Notes: generated by a model from the sequence alone, not told the origin. Counted from the stretch's first letter, positions 41,401-53,700 are shown. The stretch: DNA of 64,000 nt from Lepisosteus oculatus (GCF_040954835.1 NC_090697.1:11214001-11278000); one strand, 5' to 3'. Numbers and translations: made by a program.

Positions 41401-44400
41401 GATAAAAAATACAGGACTGTGGTTCTCCAGGCTCATGCATAAGGATCACTGTGCTAGGAACACGGACAAAGTTTTACATTTTAAAACTATGAGTATACAT
41501 TGTCCTTACCATTTGTCAGAGAGTGATTTTCTCATTTTGCTCACATATTCCTGTACTCTTTTCAGACAGTACTGTACATCTTAAATGCCCATGCACACTG
41601 GACCTGTACGGTGCACAGTGCTCATTTAGTAGAATCATCAGGAGCATTTCCAGTCTTTATTTTACAGAAACATGCCTCTCCTTAAAATTCAATTCCCATT
41701 CATAGTAATTTTCACCAGATCTAATTTGAACTTTTTCATTGTTCTTTGAATATAGGATGTTGCTTCATCATTATTTAAATACTATCTTATTTAGGAACAG
41801 ACAAAATAAATGTGCAACCATATAGACATGTATCACTAAATAAAATGGAGGGCTGAAATTCTAGTTAAACAGTAACACCTGTAAACTCCGCCTGTGAGAG
41901 TGATGAGTCAAAACTCTCAGAAGAGCAGTGACATAGAGTGAAACCCCCCTTGTCTCTTAATTAGCTGCATTGTGTTGGTCAGTTTAAAGGTACTTCACAT
42001 AAAGAAAATACAAAAGAAAAAACATGAACCCCAATGAAATATAAACAAACATATTTCATATATTTATGTCTTCTATACCAGAGATTGTATGGGGGTGTTA
42101 AGGACGGTGTGCCTAAATGTGTTTACAAATAACAGCTTAGTGCTTTACCAGACTGCTCTCCACTGCTAACCTTTCCAGCTCCGTGAATGTTCCTAAAAAT
42201 CTGGAGAAAGGAATCCAGGTCAGACCGAACAAACGTGCAGATGCTTCCCAACCCCTTGTGGCACGACGCGGGGGCGTGTCCAGTGTGGAGGCGGAGCCCT
42301 GGAGGAAGGGCGGCGCCTCGCTTTTGCAGTCCCAGCTGTCCTGGCTGCTTGAGGGCGAGCCACAGCTGTGAGGGCTCTAGAAAAGCACACAGGACACCCC
42401 GCAAAGGGACGAGCAGGGCCACCCCGCAAGGGGAGGACCTTTTCACCGGCAGTCCCAGAGGGGCGTTATTTTTCTTTTTCTTTTCTTTTCGCCTGTCCCT
42501 TTACATATCTCTACAGGGGCAGGCGGTCCTTTTTCACACACTGAGTTTTTATTCTGTTTTGGACTTGCGCACCCTGCTCTCCCAGACCGAACCCCGTTAA
42601 AAGTCCAGTCTGGCTACAGCTGTGCTAGCGATTCTAGATTTTTCCCAGGCTGGACTGCGTTAAATAGGATAAGTCCAGCCTGGATACTGCGTGGCACGGC
42701 GGTACACCTTTCTTTTTGCCTTTTGTTCACTTTTTTGTGTTATTTTCGGTTCTTGCTAACCTCACACCGGTGCTTCCGTCCCTCAGTGAGGGGCGCCGGC
42801 TTTTCACCGCCCACTCCCACACTGTTCAACAGTGGGAAACCGCTCGTGCCCTTGGAGTTGGCCCTATCTAGCCCACCTGCGTTCAGGAGACTCCCAGTCC
42901 CGGAGAGCATGTGTCTGCTTACCGCGGGTGAGCGTCCGCGATGCTCCTGAACTCCCGGTCCCAGTCCGGCCGGCCGTAGAAGGTCTTCTCCCTGAAGCCC
43001 GTGACGACGTCTCTGTGGTTTTCGCAGTGCAGGCCTATGTGGTAGGCCTACCCAAACAAAACGAAACCAACTTTTGACAGAGCTGGCAAACACCGGCAAG
43101 CCAGGGGGAGGCGGGCGCCCGGTTTCAGCTCTCACCTGAGCCTCATCCCAGCCGGTGAGGAAAATGTGGAAGCTCAGGAGGCGGTCTTTCCCCGCCAGCC
43201 GGGTCTCCAGCGAGAACAGCAGGTCGGAGAACCACTCAAAGGCTGAGGTGTCGCGGCAAAGCCAGAAAAAATACAGCTGGCAGCGACAAAAAAAAAAGAA
43301 TCCGTCCCTTAAACAGAAGCGAATGCATGGTGCTGTACACTGAGAAACATAACACGCGTGAAACACGGCTATTCTTCTCCAGTAAGGTGGGCACAATTAC
43401 AAAAGCCGTGTCCTGAGAACAGATTACCTTCTGAAGTTTTATGGGCGTGGAGGGGTTGCATGATTTGTACCAGAGGGACTTCAAAACCGATGCGAAAGGG
43501 GTCACTCCTATCCCAGCTCCAATGCAAACGCTGACCCTGTACCGGAACACATCGCTACTGGCCGAGCCGAATGGACCGTCGACAGCCATTCTGCGAGAAT
43601 CAGCACAGCACAGTCAGCAGAAGAGCACACGTGACATCACGACAACACCACAGGACTTCGATCACCTCATCCTTTTTTTTCTAAGAAGGTCATATTTTCT
43701 TTATTTGCCATTATGTTTTGAGACAGAATAGGTCATTTCAAAAGGATTCTTTCAAATAAGAGCATTTTAAGGTTACTTAAATGTCCATGTTTTTTTTTTA
43801 TTTCCGTCCGAGTTTCCAGTTTCAAAATCTCCAAAATCCTTTTAACAGCCCTGTATTAAAAAATGATAAGTGACAGGAAAAAATGGCTGTCATTCACCAC
43901 CTGTATTGACTATTGAAACCTAAAGTGTTTCAATAAGAACACATGACTCTTCCTAATGCAGCAAAAGTTCAGCTGTACATACGCAATAAAAGACTATACA
44001 TACTGTAGTATTACCTTGTGAGGCACCAACTGTATTGACTATGTCCTGTGAAATTTGTTTTCTTTCCACTTTTAAATCATTCACTTCCGTCTCCTACCCT
44101 GTAGGGAACTTGAGGTCTAACGGAAGCCCAAACAAACCCAGTCCCATATAAATGTTTGCACAAACATTTGCCAGGCATCCTTAAAAATGGGGGCGTGCTC
44201 TCGGTGCGACCCCCAAAGCGAGACAGCGTGAGCTTTGAGCAGACTTGCCGTGGTAGCTGAGGAAAGCCTGTGGACCGCCTGTGATCCACGAAGGCGGCGC
44301 GCAGGGCTTCGGTCCAGTCTCCCTTCAGACGGACGTGCACGCTGAAGTAGTCCTCCTCCGGAGCAGACGTCAGGGTGAAAGGGTGCCATTCTAAGCGGGA

Positions 44401-47400
44401 TATCGCCGGGCACTGCAGAAAGACGTACTGCCCCGGCTCCATCTTAAAACCGTCCTTTCTCATCTGCAGCTCAAGGACGTGCGAAGGGTGAGCCACCACC
44501 TGGGGTTCAAACCAAGCCGAGTGTTAACGTATCGGTGAATTCCGCTCTCGGACTGCTCTGCGGGCTTACACGCCAGGCCGCCAGCTCTACTGGGGGCTAC
44601 CAGACGGGATGCATACTGTACATGTAATGACTAAAGTATCCCCGTTTCTAAAACGTAAGAAAGCTCAATTAAAATGGAGCAGGTATAGCTTATGATCTGA
44701 ATAGTTCAGACACAGTATGATATGTTGTTATTGTTATTCAATGGACATTTGTTAGTTTATTAATATCGATTTTCCCGTAGATCAAGCAATAGATATTAAC
44801 TCTACAAGTACGAACAAAAAACTCTACAGATATTATACAAATACGAGCTGAAATCCCTTACTTTTGTTACAGTGACTGGCTGCAGGGATCGGTAGACTCG
44901 TATGCTCCTTTCACAGAGGAAAAGAAGAAAGGGAGCTACAACCCACTTCCAGGACTGAAAAAGGTCACACAGAGAGATTAATAAGCACTGCAGAACAGGA
45001 ACGGCTGGAGTTTCGTTTCAGTGCTTTTAATATCTTACAATAACTTGTTTCCTAGAATTATTCCTGCATGCTGGAGAGTCTTCTGGAGGCACTTTGCAAG
45101 AAGAGGAAATAAGTGTTCAGCTTACAGTATGTTATTGAATGCAGTTAGATGGCAAAACCCATAGAGTAGTTCGGGTAGGGAGCTGCGTCAGCATGCGGAG
45201 GCTGCAAAGGAACAAGTCAAGGTTTCTTCCCCGCGGAAAAGAGAAGAAAAGAAACACAACTTGGGCTCACGCCCGAAGAAGGCTCCACAGACGAAATGTT
45301 GTGTTTCTTTTCTTCTCTTTTCACCAGGGAATACACCTTTACTTGTTCCTTAACTCATAGAGGTCATGTCATCTGTAATAAAAAAAAATGGACAGACTAC
45401 CATCTCCCAATTGGACCAGATGGGCCAAACAGGCTCCTTGGGTCTGTGACCTTTCTCGTGTTCTTGACATGATTCCTTCTCTTCCAACGTTTCTTTTTCG
45501 CCAGCAGCTCGACTCGCTCCTTGGCTGAAGCCCTCCCCCCCCCACCGTTATCCACAAATGTCACGAGCTTTTCGTGACACCACGGTTCTCAGGCTGCACG
45601 TCACCCTCAGTGCGAGAGTTCTGAGATCAGGACCCCGCTGCGGCCCGCTCCGCACGACGGCCCCCTATACCAAATACCTATACCTATACCAAAACGCAAC
45701 ACGAGCCGGCTGCCTCACCGCGGGACTGTTCCCGGCGAAGCGTGGCACCGGACACTGGGTGACGTTCCCCCACTCATCCACATGGTCCCGGCAGTAGGAC
45801 ACATTGTGGCTTGAGAGGCTCTCTCTGGTCTGTCCCCGGACAATTTGACTGACATACAGGGGGAAAAACAGACAAAGAAGAAAGAAGCAGGTATTTCAGC
45901 CCCACTGTACACAGCTCGTCCCATACCCTGCAGCCAGCAGTCAGAAAAATCGCTTCCTTCTTGTGTCCAGCTGAAGAGGAAGACATTCTTGTCATTACCT
46001 GTGCTGGTTTTTCCTGAGGAAAACTCTTTACATTTTCTGGAGCGCAGAGGACTCCCAGCAGGGAAGGGATTAACCTTGCTGCCCCGCAGCTCGAGCCTCC
46101 TGGGTTTGTTTCCGGGCTGGGGCACTCTCTGTGTGGAGTCTGCATGTTTGGTTTCCTGCCTCCTCCCAGAGACACACTGGCAGGTGGACTGGATACGCTG
46201 CGGTGTCTATTCTGTCCCACGTGGAGCAAGACTGAGGCTCCTGCTTCTTGACCTCCCCCGGTCTGCTATTGCACATCGCCAACAAAACTGGGATAAAGAC
46301 TAAGCTGAAATGTACAGTATGAAATACCAATTCCTGACCACTTTGTCCAAAACAGGGTGGCCTTGGAGTCAGATCTCAGAAAGCAACAGGCAGGACAGGA
46401 CACCAGTACAGTGCAGGGCACACACTCACAATTCTCCCAGAAGCCAACTGACCTACCAGTATGTCTCCTGACTGTGGGAGGAGCCCCACACAAACACGTG
46501 GAGAACATGCAAACTCCACACAGACAGCACCCCAGGAACTGTACACGGGGCCCCAGCGCTGTGAGGCACCAATGCTAACCACTGCGCCGCCAGCATGAAA
46601 TACCAATGTTTTTATCATTTTAATTTGAGCAAACACGAAATAATTCCATTTACACAAGTCCTCTCCAGGTATTACTCCTAAAACAAAAGCTTCTCTGTTG
46701 TGGACTCTTACCCCGTGCCATGGACGACAAGTCCAATGAAAAACACAACAAAGAGGTGATGAGTCAACCAGAACAGCTCATAGGACGATCGTCTAACGAG
46801 CTCAGTTGACGAAGTCGCCATGAGGACCAGAACTACAGCAATAACCAATCCAGAGATTCCAGATATATTTGTCATCACTTCTTTAATAGGAGTCTAGGAA
46901 ACAAAACACAGAAATGAAGTCAGACGGGGAAAGAAATTGAAGCACCTCTCACAGTGAAATTAAGTCAAACATCATTTATTTCACATAGGAATGTTATTAT
47001 TGATTATAGGTTCCCAGGCCTTCACAAAGATTACTCGTTAGATCTAAATCCGAAAATGAAATCTCCTGCTATTTTTCCACTGTGCTTTGACTTTCGCACA
47101 CCAGTTATCCAGAGCCATTTCTGCTGCACAAGTCTTGTTTATTTTGGAAGGTTGGGACAGAAGCCGGACAGGGGCAACAAAGCTTGTTTACATCCACAGC
47201 ATCGCCGGCTTCCTCATCCTAAGCAGCCCCACCCTGAGCACCGGGTGTGCAGACAGTACTGTCGCTCTTGGGGACGAAACGCTAGCCGGTTTTCCCAGAA
47301 GCTGCAAAGCGACAAGCTCCGCAGCTGATTCCCTGCAGGGGGGGGGGTTATAATGGTATAAAGACAGACGGGGAAGGGGGAGGGGATCGTGAAATGCGGG

Positions 47401-49296
47401 CTCTCCAGTCCACTCACCGTATTGTAGGTGCGCACTGGGTTCAGGAAGGTCTCGTTGAGTGTCTCCCCCAGGCTGGAGAGCTTCAGCAGCAGCTCGCCGG
47501 CCCCCGTTGCCCGACTCTCGTGATAGCTCTCGATGTTGGACAGATGTGCCACAGTGTGGACCACTACAAAACGAGAGGTTTGCCGTCTTACGGTCGCTTC
47601 GTGGAGAACGAACAGTGAATTCTGGGGGAGACCACGACCACGACCACGACAGGCTTCAGAAAGTTCGCACAATCCCCGTTCTGCTCGGATGGCCCTCCTT
47701 ACCCGAGTGCGCGGCTAGGAGGTAGGCGACCAGGCGGTGGAAAGTGATGTTCTTGTCCAGCTGCTTCCTCAGAGCTCTTCCGCGACACTTGGGGAAGAGG
47801 AACAGGGAGAGAAGGGTGAAGAGGGAGAGGGGGCGGAAGGGCGCTTTCCGCGACCCCCCAGGGGGGAAGAGGAGGAGAGGCCGCGCGGTGCCACTTACAA
47901 CGCAGGAGCCCCGCAGGAAGGAGATGAAATTGCGGCTGACGGGCAGCAGGATCGCCGTGCCGTTCAGATTGATGCAGGCCGCAGAGGCGCGGGCCCAGGC
48001 CAGGCCAGACTACGGGCACAGGGAAAATCCGTGAGAGCTGACGGCGACCTTACACCCGCCCCCGAGGGCTCTCGCTCGGCGCTGTGCGAGGCTGTACTCA
48101 CCCCCAGCATGGCCCGGGTGTAGGTGTAGGCCTCGTCCCCGCTGTAGGAGAGGAAGGTTGTCGCGAACAGGAGCACGTTCAGTCCCAGCCACAGGACCTA
48201 AAACACGGCAGAGGCGACGCCGAGAGAAGACTTGGAAACCGAGTCGATGCCGCAAAGCGGACCGAAAGGCGCAGCGTCAAATTTTCAAAATATACTGTCA
48301 AAGTTGCTCCACTGCAAAATTTGCACTGTTCTTTCTTCCTGCCAGAAGTTCAGAATGATATATTAATAATATTCTTAAACTAATATTACACTCACCCCAG
48401 AACTATACTTCTAAAAAACTGCATATTTATGTGACAAAAAACTTTCCTACTTAAACTTGATTTGCTTCTTTGACCTTTTACTACTTTCTCCAGGACATGT
48501 TGAGTATACTTTGCTTCAAGGCACAAGACTTTGACAAAAGAAACAAATTGTCCTCAGTCATGGATAATTCAATATTAAAATGATGTTAAAAAATCTTTTC
48601 ATTGCTCTCCATAACAACCCTACTGTATTCTGATCAAATAAAACTGCTTTGGGGTAGTTATGTAAATATAAACAAAATACTGCAAAGCATGAACACAGGG
48701 AGACTACGAAATAAAAGGTAATTTGATAAAACAGCACAGTACCAGGTACTGATGGTACATTTTTCCTTTAACCAAAGCCACTGACCATATCACTTTCACA
48801 AATTGTAACAATACGAAAAAAGTCCTAAATATTAAGACATCTCAACTTGTGAAATTTTCCCTTAACTATCAAATAAATTCTTGCACATTTCTATCCTTAT
48901 CTGCAACTCCAGCAAAAGGAAGATTCAGCACTGCTGTGTTATTCTTTTAAAACACAGGTCTTAACAGCACTGGGAGACACTTAATGACACAGTGGTTGTT
49001 ATTAGCTTGCTCTTGATCTTGACAGAGGAAGGCTGGCTCGTGTAACAGGAGGCACATCTCGTAATTAATGAAGCAAGAGCATCACAGTACAGTTTTGAGA
49101 GCCTTACAACTGTGTAAACGAAAAAAAAAAGACTTTCTTCAGAAGCCTCAGAAAAGAGAAACGGGCAATATTGCTGATGTAAACTCAGGCTGGGGTTCAT
49201 TCTTAAAACGCCGAACTCTTACTTTTTAAAAACAAGAACAAAGGCAACACTTACGACCATGAAAGAGGACAATCCTTCATTGACCACCCAGTCCAT
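38407..49296 (-). CDS. nox3: NADPH oxidase 3 (NOX3), complete
   Basis: Thirteen minus-strand exons: 49296-49255, 48197-48102, 48009-47899, 47787-47703, 47563-47418, 46893-46712, 45848-45719, 44954-44862, 44499-44249, 43590-43428, 43276-43136, 43047-42923 and 38533-38407. All join in frame to 563 aa; human NOX3 is 568. Predicted heme ligands are H100/H114 ([16 protein letters not shown]) and H205/H218 ([18 protein letters not shown]). The FAD motif is HPFTLTSAP at 334-342, and NADPH-site segments are GAGIGVTPF and [10 protein letters not shown] near the C-terminus. It is a six-span flavocytochrome that moves electrons from NADPH to O2, giving superoxide. In mammals it acts in the inner ear for otoconia formation with p22phox and NOXO1. 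NEGLSSFM and RIIRR/NKERY match NOX3 best. Intron 9 has a GC donor (CCACG|GCAAGT) required by frame. The last residue is Tyr where NOX proteins usually end in Phe. Intron 12 holds a large minisatellite. Confidence 0.96.
38604..39349. repeat. 30-bp minisatellite in nox3 intron 12, rich in DR4 nuclear-receptor elements
   Basis: About 25 tandem units of caggtcacaccaggtcatgc plus cacgccacgc; one unit is 25 bp. About 14 units contain a perfect AGGTCA-cacc-AGGTCA direct repeat with a 4-bp spacer, the first at 38612-38627. About 11 variant units (gcgccacacc or aggccacacc) keep one half-site. Decayed units continue to about 39410. Because the unit is a multiple of three, it creates long spurious open frames on both strands. 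It starts about 70 bp from the last nox3 exon. Confidence 0.95.
39803..40125. repeat. Dispersed fish repeat, possibly a non-autonomous DNA transposon
   Basis: cagggatctccaacccctgatcctgg at the left and tcggggatctccaggacc at the right. The interior is AT-rich with caggtgatttgttaaatga. I recognise the 'ctccaaccctggtcctgga' phrase as a common fish interspersed repeat; the class is uncertain. Confidence 0.35.
40200..40720 (-). repeat. Unclassified dispersed element, GC-rich
   Basis: A block of about 520 bp in nox3 intron 12, unlike its AT-rich surroundings. It has repeated phrases (gtccaaggaagtccaaaagg, gtccatagtccaaaaccgggaggtccatcc) and a bounding gagcgccctctagag. It resembles short retroelement-like repeats of fish. 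Open frames on the minus strand look non-coding. Confidence 0.3.
40721..42922. other. nox3 intron 12, remainder: no recognised gene
   Basis: AT-rich to mixed DNA with no further exon. Nox3 exon 12 to exon 13 joins directly in frame across this interval. Confidence 0.45.
45165..45360. repeat. Foldback element, copy C
   Basis: gggtagggagctgcgtcagcatgcgg, then ctgcaaaggaacaagtcaaggtttcttccccgcggaaaagagaagaaaagaaacacaac, a centre of cgaagaaggctccacag, and the inverse arm to ccttaactcatag. It is the longest palindrome of the family and lies in nox3 intron 7, between exons 8 and 7. Confidence 0.65.
46075..46260 (+). mobile_element. tRNA-derived SINE fragment
   Basis: gggctggggcactctctgtgtggagtctgcatgtttggtttcctgcctcctcccagagacacactggcaggtggactgg is the SINE body in plus orientation. 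It lies in nox3 intron 6. Confidence 0.4.
46345..46597 (-). mobile_element. tRNA-derived SINE, with tRNA-like head
   Basis: It runs from caaaacagggtggccttggag to aatgctaaccactgcgccgccagc. On the minus strand the head reads gctggcggcgcagtggttagcattggtgcctcacagcgctgg, a clear tRNA box A. The body has catgcaaactccacacagacagcacccc. It lies in nox3 intron 6, about 115 bp from exon 6. Confidence 0.6.
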
Positions 49297-49689
49297 GCCT
49301 GAGGACTCACAATGTGTGCTCCTGTCTGGCCACGCAGGTGTGCTTCTGTGGTGGGAGCAACCAGTGCCAGGAGCTCTGGAGCTCTCTAAAGGCACGTCCT
49401 GCCCCATTGTGCTTCCATCAGATAAACCCTATCCAATGCCTCGACTTGCAGTCACAATAAACCTCTGATGGAAGCACATGAAAGCACCTCCTCTGCCCTC
49501 TTCAATTCCACGTCTTTAAGAGCCCGTGTGAGGAATTTGTCCAGTGCCATACACGTCTTTTAGACTTCACGTTCTATTCAAGATCTCAATGCCTGAACTG
49601 CAGACCTCGAAGGGCGAGGGAACTTCCAGTAAACGTCAGTAAAATATGAAAAAAAAAATGATCTTGATGGTAATACAGTAGTATTCTCT

Positions 49690-50000
49690 TCCATGAATTT
49701 GGTATTTGGTTGTCGCACCTTGGGCGTCAATTACTGCCAACAAGTCTTTTTGGTTAGGTCTCTACCGATTCTTTCACACCCACTTGGGGCAATCTTTGCT
49801 CATTGTTCTTTGCAGACTTGTTCAAGCTCTCTGAAGTGGCTTGGGGATCGCTTATGGACTGGTTTTCAAGTCTTTCCACAGACTCCCAGTAAGTCAGGAC
49901 TGCACCACTCAAGTACATTCATTTTCTCCTCACGCCACTCCAGTGTAGCTTTAGCCTTTGGATCAGTGTCCTGACGAAAGGTGGACTTTTGCCCTTAAGT
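49690..50000 (-). mobile_element. Probable DNA-transposon relic between nox3 and the HCN-like gene
   Basis: Phrases such as tttggtatttggttgtcgcaccttgggcgtcaattactgcc and gcaatctttgctcattgttctttgcaga resemble antisense fish Tc1-like dispersed repeats. No reading frame remains. Confidence 0.35.
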
Positions 50001-50049
50001 CTTTAGCAGTTTTAGTTTTCCTATAGCATTTGCCTGTACTATGTATTAT

Positions 50050-50264
50050 GTATACTCTTTTTGAGAAACGCCCTGGGATTTTTAATGACCACAGAGAGTC
50101 GGGACCTCAGTTTTACATCTCTGGTCCGACTGACTAGCACCTCCTCCAGCAGCAGCCTTAGCTTTTCCAGGTTTGCCTTCTGGGTACTGACCAAGCTCAC
50201 ACCTGCTGAGCTTCAGCGGGCTACCAGTTGTGAGTTGCAGGGTGATATACAGTAGCTGCTGGCT
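50050..50264 (-). mobile_element. 5S-rRNA-derived SINE, copy 4, tail-less fragment
   Basis: ctttttgagaaacgccctgggatttttaatgaccacagagagtcggg to gggtactgaccaagctcacacctgctgagcttcagcgggc and agtagctgctggc. It has the 5S head and part of the body but lacks the tail. It sits in the nox3 / HCN-like divergent interval, about 480 bp from the HCN-like start codon. Confidence 0.6.
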
Positions 50265-50640
50265 AATCTTGCACCAAAAGCCCTCCGAAATAATAACACA
50301 GGTTGTAGCGCTAATAAATTGAGTACTTTGCAATAGCACGTTCACTATTCAACGGAATTTCTACACCACGCTCATATAAAACGGTTCACCATCATCCCCA
50401 ACTGGCAGAAGTTACGAAAAAGTATTTATAAAAAAGTATGCCTTGTTCGCATTAAATTGAAGAAAAAACATTGTGAAAATGCATATAATGCAAATACTAT
50501 ATATGTTGTTATTTATAGCCATTACATTCTGCATTGCATAATTTTGATAAAAACAGAGCACGAACTCTGCGACCGCGAGCTGTTCGGTCTCGAACTATTC
50601 CAAAGCTCCACGAGCGGGAAGTGGCGCTGGCGCCGGTGAT

Positions 50641-50654
50641 GTAACCATGACAAC
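50641..50654 (+). promoter_or_regulatory. Candidate RFX X-box in the HCN-like promoter
   Basis: GTAACCATGACAAC fits the X-box form GTNRCC-(0-3 N)-RGYAAC with one mismatch. It lies 92 bp before the ATG at 50746, the typical distance for ciliary-gene X-boxes. Such sites bind RFX factors that drive cilia and flagella genes. Activity here is inferred. Confidence 0.5.
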
Positions 50655-50745
50655 CGTTGGATCCTCGTCAAACAGTTCGTAAAACTGTTATAAATTCTCC
50701 GTCTTTTGTGGGGCTTGGTAGCTGTATAACTGACATTTGAACAAC

Positions 50746-53700
50746 ATGGAGGACGACACAGAAACTGTGGAACTACCCGATCTCCCAAAGGAGAAGCAGG
50801 GAAAAGCGGTACCCGAAAAGCGTCGAAGTGAGACGCCGAAGGCCGGTGGTGCTCTGGAGCCGGAGGCCGGCCAGCCTTGTGCCGATGTTACGCTGACAAT
50901 AAAAGATGAAAGTAAAATAAAATCCAAACAAAAGGTGGCCAATTACCTTTTAATGCCTGAGATGAACAAAGCTACCATATCGTATTTTGGCAGCGAAGAA
51001 GCAGTTAAAAAAGAGAAGAACAGAGCTGAGGGTCAGGAGAAATTCGTCATTCACCCCTACAGTTCATTCAGGTAGGAACAGGAGCAAAGCATCCCGCTAC
51101 ACACAGTGTGGGAATCAGAGCAGGCAACTCACCTGCTACACACAGTGTGGGAATCAGAGCAGGTAACTCACCTACTGTACACTTAGTGTGGGAATCAGAG
51201 CAGGTAACTCACCTACTGTACACTTAGTGTGGGAATCAGAGCAGGTAACTCACCTACTACACACAGTGTGGGAATCAGAGCAGGTAACTCACCTACTACA
51301 CACAGTGTGGGAATCAGAGCAGGTAACTCACCTACTGTACACTTAGTGTGGGAATCAGAGCAAGTAACTCACCTACTGTACACTTAGTGTGGGAATCAGA
51401 GCAGGTAACTCACCTACTACACACAGTGTGGGAATCAGAGCAGGTAACTCACCTACTGTACACTTAGTGTGGGAATCAGAGCAGGTAACTCACCTACTAC
51501 ACACAGTGTGGGAATCAGAGCAGGTAACTCACCTACTGTACACTTAGTGTGGGAATCAGAGCAGGTAACTCACCTACTGTACACTTAGTGTGGGAATCAG
51601 AGCAGGTAACTCACCTACTGTACACTTAGTGTGGGAATCAGAGCAGGTAACTCACCTACTGTACACTTAGTGTGGGAATCAGAGCAGGTAACTCACCTAC
51701 TGTACACTTAGTGTGGGAATCAGAGCAGGTAACTCACCTACTACACACACTGTACACACACTCAGGAATAATACAAACACCGCTGGAGTTGGGGGAGGAC
51801 TCTGCTGTTTATTACAGAGGCATACGGCAGGGGAATTGGTCCTTTACGACGTGTAAAGCAAAGCCTACAATATAGGTTATTGCGAATAAAAGAAAGTTGA
51901 ATCACTGCTTAGCCAACAGTCAAATGTTACGCGTTTTCAGTTGGCTTCAGCACTGTTGGCCATCCCCGCTCGCAGTCTTCAGTCTCCTCCGATGCGGGTC
52001 GGCTTGTCACATCCCGCTTCAGATCCGCCCGAACCCGAACCCGAACCGGCCGGGTCGGGGCGGAGCTGCGTACCCGCCTCGGCACCATCCCCATCCCCAC
52101 CCTCCAGTTAGGACGTTGCCTTCAGTTCGTTGCGAGCGACCCGATGTGTTTAAACAGGGCTTTCCCCCCTTTCATGCTTTTACCACTCCTTTTCCAGTCT
52201 TTCCAGTCGTTTTGCAGCGATCAGCGCCCCGTGAATGGCGCTCTCTGGAGTTCCTGTTAGTGTGATGCATCTGTCGGAGAGCGCGTACATACAGTACATG
52301 AGTCCGAGCAGCACTTCCCGCGTCCCCCTCGGTCAGTGTGACTGTTCAAACAGTTCATTTCCCAGCGTGTTAAAAGCGTTGAATTAAAGGTCCAAAATAC
52401 CTGTATATTAACGTAATTGTGTATGAGATTTGCGATCTGTATCTGGATATCTAATGGTACTACACTGCTTGCAGACACGCCTTTCAACGTGCCTTTGCCT
52501 TTTGATTTTGTTAGTGTTGATATATTTTAAGTTTCCTTAATTATTAAGTTTCCTTGATTGTTGAATGCATCCATCCTTGTCTTTTCCCCATCCCAGAAAA
52601 TACTGGCTTGTGCTTATGCTCCTTATTACCTTTATCAACGTCTTAATTATTCCGCTTGGAGTCAGCTTCTTCACGGAAGAAGTGCAGAGCAGCGCTGCGT
52701 GGATCGCCTTCAATGTCATTTCGGACGTCATATTCATCTCGGATCTCAGTTTAAATTTCTGCATCGGCTATACAAGTGACGATGCAGATGTAAGTTGTTG
52801 TTTTTTTTGTGAGGCGCAATGAAAGTTGGACTTTTCTGTTTTAAAAATGAAGGTGCTCGTTTTTGTGTTCGTTAAGTAAGGCTCTCCTGGAAGATACAGT
52901 CGAAATTGCATTCAAGTGCCTTACAGGTAATGCAGTGCGCATGCAAACCTAAACTGCAAGCCAGTTTATAAGCTAAAAGGACGTAAAACAGGATCAAATG
53001 ATGCTATGTGGATTTGGCCCTGCTGTGCATACTGCGTGTATACTAACACAAAATACAGCACTACAAAACGAATTGAGTTGTGGTAAGGAGGAACAGATTT
53101 TCAGGTGGTTGGATTTAAATCAATATTAGCATATCAAATGAAGATACTCATTTCAGTGCTAAAACAATTAATGCTTGCTGTTGAATTAAATCTCTATTCA
53201 ATTTATATTTAGATGAATGTAAATATGAAATGCTGGTCAATATCAAAAGTAGTTTCAAGTATACAAATAACTTTGCAAATACGCAAAGCAAAACACATAC
53301 TACTGTCTACATTTTTATATGAAGCTTTAAATATAACATTAAAAATTGGCTTCTAATGGGAACAAACCTAAACTTAAGAAGCAGTTTTAGATGGTTTCAT
53401 TTTGATAAAGTACCATCTTATTCTAAATACTTTGCTTTTATCATTTTCAGAATGTTGTGTTGGACAAGAAGATGATCAGAAATCGTTACTTTAAATCGTG
53501 GTTCATTCCAGATTTACTTGCAGTAACACCTGTTGATTACTGCTTACTCATTAGCACTGTAAGTATTTATAGTTGTTATTTTCATGTAGGATTCTGAGAT
53601 TACCAAAACGGAATGAAGTTCATTTAGGTAGTTCTGTTTTCCAAAATACAGTGTGTAATACACAAATATTGTGTGCTTTTATTTTGCAAAGCACAAAATG

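Noticed and set aside
51095-51765. CRISPR-like appearance of direct repeats
   Set aside because: The units are contiguous tandem copies without unique spacers, in a vertebrate intron. It is a minisatellite.
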